A stretch of 64,000 nucleotides of DNA from Methanoregula sp. UBA154. Lineage in GTDB: Archaea; Halobacteriota; Methanomicrobia; Methanomicrobiales; Methanospirillaceae. The stretch covers positions 62,001 to 126,000 of the forward strand of contig DAPW01000022.1 of the NCBI GenBank assembly GCA_002502245.1, in the 5' to 3' direction. Positions 37,085-44,608 of the stretch are shown here, in pieces; the stretch's first letter is position 1, and each line of letters starts with the position of its first letter. Both the position numbers and the translations under genes were made by a program. Under the pieces are notes generated by a model, which ran no database searches, was not told the origin of the DNA, and saw only the letters and a program-made list of their open reading frames with translations.

Positions 37085-38335
37085 TTGAAAAAAGTCTGTC
37101 ACACGATTTCAGTGGCCCTGATTGTTATTCTGTTCTTTGGTTCCGTTGCGATAACAAGTGTTGCCGCGAAAGAGCAGGGGCCTGTTGGTGAGATCAAGCT
37201 GGTTTCCGGTGATCCTGTTGCCAATGCACAGTTCGGCCGGTCAGTAGCTATGGCCGGGGACCTTGTGGCTGTAGGCGAAGGTGGGGATGGGTCTATCGGA
37301 GCGGTATACCTGTACACGCGCCAGGGCCAGGACTTTATCCCTGAAGCAACACTGGATTTCCCGGACGAACTCCCTGACACCTGTCCCGAAACGGATGTCG
37401 GGAATTGCCCGGAATTCGGGAGAAGTGTTGCCATCCAGGGCAACACGGTGTTCGTCGGTGCCCGCTTTGCGCCGGTCGGCGAACTGAAAGCCGGTGCAGT
37501 CTATGTGTTCCGGAAGCATGACAATTCATGGCAGTTTGTGGAAAAGATCATCTCATCCACACCGCAAGCAGGGGATAATTTTGGCCGGGCCATTGCCATC
37601 CAGGGGGACACTCTCGTTGTTACTGCCCGGAAAGAAAACCTTGGTGCAAATGATGTCGGGGCTGCATACGTTTATTCTTATATCGACGGATGGTATCAGT
37701 TCCAGACCAAGATTACTGCAGGCGATCCGGCACCGTCAGCGTATTTTGGCCAGGCGGTTGCTCTGCAGGATGATCTGGTTGTGGTTACTGCCCGCAACGC
37801 TGATCCCAATGGAGCAGGAGCATTTTACCTCTTCCGCAGATCCACAGAGGGGTGGAATGAGCTGGCAAAGGTTACCCCCGCAGATGGAGAAATTGACGAT
37901 CAATACGGGTTTAGCGTTGCAATGGCCGGCAACACGATAGCCATTGGTGCCCGGAGAGCAAATCCCGATACCCTTGAAGACGCGGGTGCCGTCTATCTAT
38001 ACTCCGTGAATGGAGACGTGGTTGAACCCGTCACCAGGCTTACCCCGGGGGACGCAAGTGCAAAGGATGAGTTCGGCCAGTCGGTAACCATTGCAGGTGA
38101 TACCATTGCAGTTGGTGCCTGGAAGGATGACAAGAAACTGGGGGCAGTCTACCTTTTCCGCCTGACAGACCGCCAATGGGCCGAGAGTGGTAAACTATCC
38201 GCATCAGACGGCGTGGAAGGCGACGAATTCGGGTATTCGCTCGCTGCCTTCGGGAACAGGATGGTGACCGGGGCTCACTTTGCTGATGCCAGGGCAGGAG
38301 CGGCGTACGTGCTCCCACTCAGGCAGCTGCCCTGA
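37085..38335 (+). CDS. FG-GAP-like beta-propeller surface protein
   Basis: A 416-residue exported protein. A signal peptide (about residues 1-28) is followed by seven related blades of about 50-58 residues, each with FG or YG, SVA, GDT/NT, VGA and a closing GAVYLY or GAAYVY. The pattern is that of integrin-like FG-GAP repeats, which bind calcium and other proteins. The start is set at TTG 37085 because AGGTGG lies 5 bases upstream and the result is a clean signal peptide (MKKVCHTIS); a GTG at 37076 is possible but overlaps that ribosome site. A TATA-like TTTAAATAG is near 37021. Confidence 0.85.
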   Translation: MKKVCHTISVALIVILFFGSVAITSVAAKEQGPVGEIKLVSGDPVANAQFGRSVAMAGDLVAVGEGGDGSIGAVYLYTRQGQDFIPEATLDFPDELPDTCPETDVGNCPEFGRSVAIQGNTVFVGARFAPVGELKAGAVYVFRKHDNSWQFVEKIISSTPQAGDNFGRAIAIQGDTLVVTARKENLGANDVGAAYVYSYIDGWYQFQTKITAGDPAPSAYFGQAVALQDDLVVVTARNADPNGAGAFYLFRRSTEGWNELAKVTPADGEIDDQYGFSVAMAGNTIAIGARRANPDTLEDAGAVYLYSVNGDVVEPVTRLTPGDASAKDEFGQSVTIAGDTIAVGAWKDDKKLGAVYLFRLTDRQWAESGKLSASDGVEGDEFGYSLAAFGNRMVTGAHFADARAGAAYVLPLRQLP

Positions 38336-38351
38336 AGAACGGGGATCCTGA

Positions 38352-38380
38352 CGTGGGGAGAGTTCCCCGCGTTTCTTTTC
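38352..38380 (+). terminator. Hairpin plus T-rich tail after the FG-GAP gene
   Basis: CGTGGGGA and TTCCCCGCG form an 8-base stem (one T-G pair) around a 4-base loop, followed by TTTCTTTTC. It lies 17 bases after the stop of the FG-GAP gene and in front of the convergent tupC 3' end. Confidence 0.5.
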
Positions 38381-38436
38381 TTTTGTCTTTTCTGGTGGGG
38401 GTCGACCGTTTACCCGATACGTTCTGTCAGACAACC

Positions 38437-39540
38437 TTACTGATGGAATGGGAGGTCATCATCCTCCGGCAGCACATGGATCGCGGTTGCCTTCACGCCC
38501 GCAACAACGTCCGTCCCGATATTCAGCGTGAGTTCGGAACAGGATCTGCGGGTGATGATGGTAGTCAGGATAAATCCGCAGTCAACACTGATCCGGACAA
38601 ACGGGCCGTAGGGAAGTATCTTTGTGATCCTGCCATTGAGCTGGTTGCGTACGCTTGACTTTGCCGGTAATCCATTAGCCGGTGTCAGGGTCACTTCCTC
38701 CGGCCGGATATACAAGGCTGCCCGCTTTCCTTTCTGGATATCCGTCAGTGCCTCAAAGCAGTTGTTACCAACCCGGATTACCGCGTGGCCGCCGGTATTA
38801 TCAACAACGATGCCACCGGTGATAGCATCAATCCCCACGAAGCGGGCGATAGACCTCCCTTTTGGCTGGTAGAAGATCTCGTCCGCCGTCCCCGTCTGCA
38901 CCAGCCTCCCGTCCATGATCACACCGATCCGGTCCGCGAGCCGTTGCCCCTGGATCATGTCGTGGGTTGCCATGATCATTGTTGTACCAAACTTTTTATT
39001 GATGCCGATGATCAGTTTCTCAATCAGGTCGGCTGAAACCGGGTCAAGGTTTGCGGTCGGCTCATCGAGCAGGAGGACTTCCGGTTCGGTTACCATGGCG
39101 CGGGCGAGGGCAACGCGCTGCATCTCGCCCCCGGAAAGGGTGACCGCTTTCCGGTCGGTAAAGTCCGGGAGGCCTACCAGCTCGAGGGCGCCCCGCACCT
39201 TTTTCTGTGCTTCTGCCTCCGGAATCCCGCGGAACTTCAGCCCGAACGCAACATTCTTGGCCACCGTGGTATTCAGCACGGCTGGTTTCTGGAAAACCAT
39301 GCCCATGCGCCTGCGGATTGCGAGACGCACCTGCTCTGAACTCCCGGTGTCAATCCCGTCAAAAAAAATTTTGCCCGTTGTTGGCCATTCGAGGAGATCG
39401 ATGAGCCGTATCAGGGTAGTCTTACCACTGCCGCTTGGCCCGATGAAGGTGAATATCTCGCCGGCCCGGATCTCGAGATCGGTCTCTTTGACCGGTTCGG
39501 TGCTGCCGAATTTTTTGGTGAGTTTCTCGATCCGGATCAT
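38437..39540 (-). CDS. tupC: Tungstate ABC transporter ATPase TupC
   Basis: A 367-residue ATP-binding subunit. Walker A is GPSGSGKTTL near residue 34, the signature LSGGEMQRVALARA near 134, and Walker B VLLLDEPTANLDP near 155. A C-terminal extension of about 130 residues has the TOBE/MOP-like oxyanion-sensing pattern (VRNQLNGRITKIL and VVAGVKATAIHV). It energises TupB import of tungstate (possibly molybdate). It overlaps tupB by 4 bases, so the two are translated together. Confidence 0.88.
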   Translation of the reverse strand: MIRIEKLTKKFGSTEPVKETDLEIRAGEIFTFIGPSGSGKTTLIRLIDLLEWPTTGKIFFDGIDTGSSEQVRLAIRRRMGMVFQKPAVLNTTVAKNVAFGLKFRGIPEAEAQKKVRGALELVGLPDFTDRKAVTLSGGEMQRVALARAMVTEPEVLLLDEPTANLDPVSADLIEKLIIGINKKFGTTMIMATHDMIQGQRLADRIGVIMDGRLVQTGTADEIFYQPKGRSIARFVGIDAITGGIVVDNTGGHAVIRVGNNCFEALTDIQKGKRAALYIRPEEVTLTPANGLPAKSSVRNQLNGRITKILPYGPFVRISVDCGFILTTIITRRSCSELTLNIGTDVVAGVKATAIHVLPEDDDLPFHQ

Positions 39541-40265
39541 CCCTGGGGACCTCCGATGATCTGCTGCGACTCAGAGGACAATCCTGAAGTGATGAGGTTC
39601 AGGATCACGACAACGATCAGAGCGAGGCCAAGGAGGATGATGCCGAGCGCTATGGAAAGACCAAATTCTCCCATTGCTGTTTCAAGGGTGATTGCCGTGG
39701 TAAGGACCCGGGTGAATTCCCGGATGTTTCCGCCTATCATCATCGCAACCCCCACTTCTGCGATCGCCCGCCCGAAACCGAGAACCACAGCACTCAGGAT
39801 CGCAAACCGGGCTTCGATTACGATCTGGAGGATCTTCTGGAAACCGGTGGCCCCGAGAGCAACCAGCGTATCACTGATGCTTTTGTCGACCCCGCTGAGG
39901 GCGGATATGACAAGCCCCACCATGATGGGCAGGATAAGGATGGTCTGGCCGAGGATCATCCCTTCCGGTGTGAACAGAAGGCTGAGAAATCCCAGGGGCC
40001 CGCTTTTTGAGATCAGAAGATAGAGTATGAGGCCGACAACCACGGTCGGGACGGAGTAGAGGGTCTGGATGAGAATGATCAACGCCCGCTTGCCGGGAAA
40101 TTCCCTGAAGTGAATAATTCCCCCGAGGGGTATGCCGATGAGGGCAGCGATGCATGTTGCTGAAAGGGAGATGTACAGGGAGAGTGCTGCAATCTGCATA
40201 ACGTCGGGATCGAGCGTGACGATAAGGTGAATCGCCTCGGTCACGCCCTGGGTAATGTCATCCAA
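39537..40265 (-). CDS. tupB: Tungstate ABC transporter permease TupB
   Basis: A 242-residue membrane subunit with about five or six helices. The EAA coupling loop is in TLVALGATGFQKILQIVIEA near residues 135-154, and GFGRAIAEVGVAMMIGGN near 162 is typical of TupB/WtpB permeases. The start is a TTG with AGGA just upstream. TupA, the binding protein, is not next to it but 1.7 kb away, beyond a divergent permease gene and a repeat copy. Confidence 0.9.
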   Translation of the reverse strand: MDDITQGVTEAIHLIVTLDPDVMQIAALSLYISLSATCIAALIGIPLGGIIHFREFPGKRALIILIQTLYSVPTVVVGLILYLLISKSGPLGFLSLLFTPEGMILGQTILILPIMVGLVISALSGVDKSISDTLVALGATGFQKILQIVIEARFAILSAVVLGFGRAIAEVGVAMMIGGNIREFTRVLTTAITLETAMGEFGLSIALGIILLGLALIVVVILNLITSGLSSESQQIIGGPQG

Positions 40266-40442
40266 TCCTGATCACTCCTGCACGTTCAGGTACTGTAATT
40301 TTGGGCCGGGTACCTGTTGAAAAGATTAATCACTTTGATCATCTTTATTTTGTTGTTAATTATTGTTAGCGAAACAGATCTGCTCCCGCTGCGATACTCC
40401 GGCAGGTTCTCGCCCGCTGTGTGCTTCAGGTCCCTGATACCC

Positions 40443-41555
40443 GTGTCCCGGAACAACATCCCCCCCTTACGGTACAACCTCTCTGAGCTTGCCGGATCGC
40501 TGGGGGATTTTGGAACGATAATCCCTCTGGTCCTTGCCGTAGCCCTCACAACCGACGTGAATGCCCGGTACGTCCTCCTTTTCTTCGGGATCTGGTTCAT
40601 CCTTACCGGCCTGTATTACCGCCTCCCCATCCCTCTTGAACCGATGAAAGCAGTGGCGGTGATCGTCATCGCGGGATCGATCGGGAGCGGCGAGATTGCC
40701 GCTGCCGGCCTTATCCTTGGGATCATCTTTCTTGTGCTTGGCTACGGCCGGTTCTTCGGTTTCATCGAGCAGTGGGTGCCGCAGAGTGTTGTCCGGGGTA
40801 TCCAGCTGGGGCTGGCCCTCCTGCTCTTCCGTTCATCGCTGGGATTCGTGATCAAGGATCCCACGTTCTTCCTGCTGGGTATTGCGATCATAGCCTGCTT
40901 TTACCTCCTGTGCCGGTTCCGGTCGATCCCGGATCTTTCCGCGATCGTTGTCATTGGTGTGGGCCTCATCGCCGGTATTTCTCTCTACGGTGTTCCCCCT
41001 GTCAGCATTATCCCGGCCCCGGAACTCGTGGTACCTGTCCCTTCGGACTTCTCCTCCGCCTTTGCAACGCTCGTGCTCCCGCAGGTTGTGCTGACCATCA
41101 CAAACGCGATCCTTGCTACATCGCTTCTGACAAAAGACCTCTTTTGTCAGGATGTACCGCCCAAAAAATTTTCCACCACCATCGGCCTCATGAACCTTGT
41201 GTCCGTACCGTTCGGGGGGTTCCCGATGTGTCACGGTGCGGGGGGGCTTGCCGGGCAGTACCGCTACGGGGCACGGACCGGGGGAGCGAACGTCTATGCC
41301 GGCCTGATCTTTATTACTCTTGCCCTCTTCTTTACCTCGCCGCAGGTTCTCTCCATCATCGCGGTGGGTGCACTGGGTGCACTTCTGGTCTTTGTCGGCA
41401 TTGAGATGGCGCGCCACAGTTTCAGGACCGATTCGCTTGTGATTACCTGTGTTATCGGGATCCTGGCACTGGTCAGCTCGATGACGGTTGCTTTTATCAT
41501 CGGGATGGTGCTTGCATATGGTACCGCCCGGATGAAGCAGAGGGTGACCGGATAA
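40443..41555 (+). CDS. MOT1-type molybdate (sulfate-like) permease
   Basis: A polytopic membrane protein of about 370 residues in the MOT1 branch of SulP-like carriers. The two MOT1 signatures are present: LAGSLGDFGTIIPL near the N-terminus and GGFPMCHGAGGLAGQYRYG near residue 260, with PIPLEPMKAVAVI between them. MOT1 proteins in algae and plants are high-affinity molybdate carriers. The frame is open back to a TTG at 40317, but those codons are AT-rich and look like promoter DNA; GTG 40443 with AGGT upstream is preferred, with moderate certainty. The location inside the tup locus supports Mo or W transport. Confidence 0.85.
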   Translation: MSRNNIPPLRYNLSELAGSLGDFGTIIPLVLAVALTTDVNARYVLLFFGIWFILTGLYYRLPIPLEPMKAVAVIVIAGSIGSGEIAAAGLILGIIFLVLGYGRFFGFIEQWVPQSVVRGIQLGLALLLFRSSLGFVIKDPTFFLLGIAIIACFYLLCRFRSIPDLSAIVVIGVGLIAGISLYGVPPVSIIPAPELVVPVPSDFSSAFATLVLPQVVLTITNAILATSLLTKDLFCQDVPPKKFSTTIGLMNLVSVPFGGFPMCHGAGGLAGQYRYGARTGGANVYAGLIFITLALFFTSPQVLSIIAVGALGALLVFVGIEMARHSFRTDSLVITCVIGILALVSSMTVAFIIGMVLAYGTARMKQRVTG

Positions 41556-41585
41556 TAATATGGTTCCGGTGAAAATTTTTTTTTT

Positions 41586-41780
41586 AGGCTTTGTAGAAAT
41601 CATTCAAAATTTTATTGACGCTCTCGGGGCTTCGCCCCGCCGCTGAGGCACCCCCTATTACGATATTGACGTATTACCGGTGAACTAAAATCGTCCAATC
41701 GCAATGCGCCCCCGCCCCATTAAGGCAGGGCTGGCGCAAGGGGGAGAATAATTTCCAGAAAACGGTTTTCTACAAAGCCT
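41586..41780 (+). repeat. MITE-like dispersed repeat, copy 4, with perfect terminal inverted repeats
   Basis: A 195-base element bounded by perfect 14-base inverted repeats, AGGCTTTGTAGAAA (41586-41599) and TTTCTACAAAGCCT (41767-41780). Inside are GACGCTCTCGGGGCTTCGCC, a diverged TATTACGATATTGACGTATTAC and GGCAGGGCTGGCGCAAGGGGG. T-runs flank both ends and could be a target duplication, but a homopolymer cannot prove it. The terminus resembles, from memory, IS903/IS5-group ends. It lies between the convergent MOT1-type gene and tupA; nothing else is seen in the gap up to 41941. Confidence 0.8.
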
Positions 41781-41941
41781 TTTTTTTTAAATGAGTGGAT
41801 ACCACACCTGCGTCGCCGGTATCCCCGGGGATACAGGCGCAACAGATCTGATCTCAAAGGAACGGTCGCATTTCTTCAAATGTGGAAAAAGAGCGGCCCT
41901 TCCGCTTATGGAAACGGTGAGGAAAAAAAGAGAAATAATTG

Positions 41942-42943
41942 TTACTTTGCAGCAGCGTCGGGTGCGATCGCAGTTGCCGGGGTGCTGTGGTCGGCTACCC
42001 AGCCATCGGCAGCGGTGGGAACCACAACGGTCATGGGGATGAAGAGGGCCTTTCCATACTTGTCAACGCCAAAGTTGCCGATATCCGCTTGGGTTGCCGG
42101 GTCGATGAGGAAGTTGACGAAGTTGTTGGCCATCCTGATCTTCTCGACGGGCTGCCTGGTATTGTAGACCGTCATCACGCTGTAGATGTTCAGCAGGCTT
42201 GCACCCTGCGTGACAACCGGCACCAGCTTGAGGTCGTTCTTGTAGGCAAGGTAGGTTCCTTCATCGGTCAGGGTGTAGGCATTCATCTCACTCGCCATCT
42301 GGAGCGTCTCTCCCATAGTCTTGCCCGCCTCTACATACCATACGCCGGATTTCTGGACCTGTGCGGTATAGTTGTACTTGGCATTTTTCCAGATATTCTT
42401 CTCGACGGTATGTGTCCCGGAGGCATCACCGCGGGAGACGAAGGCAATGCCGGCCGTGTTGCCGGTGCCTTTCTCGAAGAGGATCTTGAAAGCGGCCTCC
42501 GGTTCCATATCCTTTATCCCGGCGGGATCTGCTGCCGGACCGACGATGATGAACGAGTTGGAAGCAAACGAGCGCCGGTTCAGGCCATACCCGTCTTTCA
42601 TGAATGTCAGTTCCGCGGCCGGCGAGTGGACGAGCAGGATATCTGCATCACCATTCTTGGCAAGTTCAATAGCCTTGCCGGATCCCTGCGAGGTGATCTT
42701 CAGCTTGACATCGTACTTCGACTCGAACTTGGGCTGGAGGTAGTCGAGGAGCTTGGTGTCGTACAGGCTTGATGTTGTTGCGATGACGAGGGTCATCGGT
42801 TCTGCAGCCGGGGTGGCGGCAAGGGTTGGTACAGCCGTTGGGGTGGCAACCGGTGCCTGGCTCGTGCACCCTGCAAAGCAGGCTGCAAGGAACAGCATCA
42901 CGAATACTGTGGAAATCAATCCAACATGCACATCTCTTCTCAT
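41942..42943 (-). CDS. tupA: Tungstate-binding lipoprotein TupA
   Basis: A 333-residue extracytoplasmic binding protein. The lipobox is FAGC near residue 25, followed by a Thr/Pro/Ala linker. The TupA signature ATTSSLYDTKLLDYL lies near 57-71 and GDADILLVHSPAAE near 100; both line the oxyanion site that is selective for tungstate in bacterial TupA. The ATG at 42943 gives a normal signal peptide; a GTG at 42997 is less likely. It should deliver its ligand to TupB-TupC encoded 1.7 kb away. A palindrome lies in front of the promoter. Confidence 0.92.
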   Translation of the reverse strand: MRRDVHVGLISTVFVMLFLAACFAGCTSQAPVATPTAVPTLAATPAAEPMTLVIATTSSLYDTKLLDYLQPKFESKYDVKLKITSQGSGKAIELAKNGDADILLVHSPAAELTFMKDGYGLNRRSFASNSFIIVGPAADPAGIKDMEPEAAFKILFEKGTGNTAGIAFVSRGDASGTHTVEKNIWKNAKYNYTAQVQKSGVWYVEAGKTMGETLQMASEMNAYTLTDEGTYLAYKNDLKLVPVVTQGASLLNIYSVMTVYNTRQPVEKIRMANNFVNFLIDPATQADIGNFGVDKYGKALFIPMTVVVPTAADGWVADHSTPATAIAPDAAAK

Positions 42944-43018
42944 AATTATACCGTCATAATGGTGGGTAAGAATACTCTTCAATGTTTCTTTTTGCACTTT
43001 GTCAATAAAAAGAATTTA

Positions 43019-43039
43019 ACCAGTTGATAAACAACTGGT
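43019..43039 (-). promoter_or_regulatory. Inverted-repeat operator candidate upstream of tupA
   Basis: ACCAGTTG (43019-43026) and CAACTGGT (43032-43039) are perfect inverted 8-base arms around ATAAA. On the minus strand TTAAATTC and TTTTTATTG follow immediately, so the palindrome would overlap the TFB/TATA region of the tupA promoter. A related palindrome ACCAATTGGT lies upstream of the storage-protein gene. The one-domain winged-helix proteins encoded next to it are candidate binders. Confidence 0.5.
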
Positions 43040-43106
43040 ATGTCAACAGGTGCCGACGATCAGCTGGTAATACAAAAAAAGAAGCGGTTCTTTTGCGCTG
43101 CCGGAT

Positions 43107-43445
43107 TTATACTTTCTTTAGTATCCCGTCAAAAATGACCGGGCCAAGAATTTCATCCGCCTCTTTCCGGTATTTCTCCCGCATCAGGTCTATCATCTTC
43201 CGGCTGCCTTTTGCCGTGGTGAGGATCCCCACCCGCTCTGCGCGTGTGACCAGTTCCTCCTGCTCCATCATGGCAAAGTACGGCAGCACATAATAGTGCG
43301 GGACATCGAGGAACTCTGCAAGCCTCCGCGTTGTCGGGAACTTCATCCGGATGGTATTATCGGCGAACGCGATGGTGATCGACCGCTCCAGCAGCTGGAT
43401 ACGGACAGCGGCATCAAAGAGGACATCAATGGACAGGGCGGCCAT
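43107..43445 (-). CDS. One-domain winged-helix protein, paralogue 1
   Basis: A 112-residue basic protein, roughly 50-60% identical by eye to the product of 43825-44169. RRLAEFLDVPHYYVLPYFAMM near residues 41-61 reads as the helix-turn-helix and LVTRAERVGILTTAKGSRKM as the wing; a C-terminal helix EKYRKEADEIL may dimerise. There is no ligand domain. The two paralogues lie directly upstream of tupA on the same strand, so a role as tungstate or molybdate regulators is plausible but unproven; no metal-sensing residues are evident. Confidence 0.7.
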   Translation of the reverse strand: MAALSIDVLFDAAVRIQLLERSITIAFADNTIRMKFPTTRRLAEFLDVPHYYVLPYFAMMEQEELVTRAERVGILTTAKGSRKMIDLMREKYRKEADEILGPVIFDGILKKV

Positions 43446-43824
43446 GATAGATACGCATGTATGAATAGTACTAGCAAGCTAATAGACATTTTTCATCGCA
43501 ATGCTTCTTCTTCTCTCACAGTGCGGGCCCGGGATTTCTGCATAAAGAAGTACGGAATGGGGGGCAGCTGTATCAGTTCATGAGATCCGGGGTGTGTGAA
43601 AACCTTTGGTTTCCGGGAATCATGGATGATGACCGGATGCAAGAAGTCTGTCCCCCTAAACAGCCCCCGCATCTTGCGATAACGCCGTATTTCCGTCCGG
43701 GAACCATCGTAACCGTGCCTTTCCTCCCTGCGGGGTACAGGTGGCGCGATATGGGGATATATGTCAGTGAAAAAACGCGAACATTTTTTCCGGAGCAGAA
43801 ATCCAATAAAGATTTGTACGATCC
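43446..43824. other. Intergenic between the winged-helix paralogues
   Basis: About 380 bases. A plus-strand frame starting at 43622 (MDDDRMQEVCPPKQPP) reads acceptably for about 60 codons, including PYFRPGTIVTVPFLPAGYRW, before running antisense into the next gene. It has no ribosome site and no recognised family, so it may be a degenerate gene. No RNA gene is seen. Confidence 0.3.
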
Positions 43825-44169
43825 TTATCGGGTCATAGTATACAGTTCTTCAAAGATTTCCGGCCCGAGAATCCCTTCAGCTTCCTTCCGGTATTTCTCC
43901 TCCATCAGGGTTATCATCTTGCGGCTGCCTTTTCCGGTGGTGCTGATCCCCTCCCGTTCTGCTTTTATCACAAGACCGGCATTCTCCATGACGGCAACAT
44001 GACGAAGAATGAGATAATGCGGGATACCGAGGAATTCCGCGAGCCGGCGTGTGATCGGGAATGTTATCCTGATGCTCTGGTCGGGGGCAAACGAGACGGT
44101 GATCGACCGTTCCAGGAGCTGGATACGGACAGCGGCGTCAAAGAGGGTATCAACAGAAAGGTCTGCCAT
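43825..44169 (-). CDS. One-domain winged-helix protein, paralogue 2
   Basis: A 114-residue protein from the ATG at 44169 (the frame is open to 44214). It shares with its neighbour the blocks FDAAVRIQLLERSIT, TRRLAEFL and KGSRKM followed by EKYRKEA. The putative recognition helix differs (GIPHYLILRHVAVMENAGL), so the two may have different sites or form a heterodimer. They look like a tandem duplication. AATATCC lies just before the start and no strong ribosome site is visible. Confidence 0.7.
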   Translation of the reverse strand: MADLSVDTLFDAAVRIQLLERSITVSFAPDQSIRITFPITRRLAEFLGIPHYLILRHVAVMENAGLVIKAEREGISTTGKGSRKMITLMEEKYRKEAEGILGPEIFEELYTMTR

Positions 44170-44275
44170 AGGATATTTTTCCGGTCCCGCCGCACACGCT
44201 CCACATTGATTCACTCAACCCGGCATGATTCTGTCGTACGGCGTCAGCCGGTGCGCTCATGACAGATAAAAAAAA

Positions 44276-44479
44276 TTACTTTTTCTTCTTGTGATCATCG
44301 GCAACGGGCTTCATGAATATGACTTCCGCACCGACATCCTTTGCGATCTGCTCGATCTCGAATTTCCTGAAATGGGTCGCCTCAATCTGGAGCTCTCCGC
44401 CGGTTACAGCAACAACGCGGTACTTGGGTGACTCAACACCCTCGCCGACTTTCTGGCGCTCACGCACATAGATCTTCAT
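44276..44479 (-). CDS. Small conserved-looking protein of the W/Mo locus
   Basis: A 67-residue protein starting MKIYVRERQKVGEG with GGAGGT 9 bases upstream. It reads as a beta-alpha-beta unit: YRVVAVTGGELQIEATHFRK, then FEIEQIAKDVGAEVIFM and a lysine-rich end. No family is recognised. It is divergent from the storage-protein gene with a 129-base spacer, so the two may share regulation; a metallochaperone or regulator role is only a guess. Confidence 0.7.
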   Translation of the reverse strand: MKIYVRERQKVGEGVESPKYRVVAVTGGELQIEATHFRKFEIEQIAKDVGAEVIFMKPVADDHKKKK

Positions 44480-44549
44480 GGTTTTGACCTCCCTGCCGCA
44501 ATGAAACCCGCAGCGTCTGATCCTGCAGAGGGTTTTGCGGCTCTGATAT

Positions 44550-44596
44550 ACCAATTGGTTTACATGCACTTATACCTTTTGATAGCGATAGGCTAT
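44550..44596. promoter_or_regulatory. Divergent promoter region of the storage-protein gene
   Basis: ACCAATTGGT (44550-44559) is a perfect palindrome resembling the tupA operator arms. TTATACC (44570-44576) is a TATA candidate. ATAGC (44582-44586) and GCTAT (44592-44596) form a second inverted repeat at the expected transcription start, 13 bases before the ATG. Confidence 0.4.
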
Positions 44597-44608
44597 TAGG
44601 TTGTTATT

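Noticed and set aside
40317..40442. N-terminal extension of the MOT1-type permease from the TTG at 40317
   Set aside because: Those codons are AT-rich and unlike the rest of the gene, and the stretch must also hold the divergent promoters. The conserved part starts after 40443.
41576..41790. A proven target-site duplication around repeat copy 4
   Set aside because: Both flanks are T-runs, so the match is uninformative; only the inverted repeats are used as evidence.
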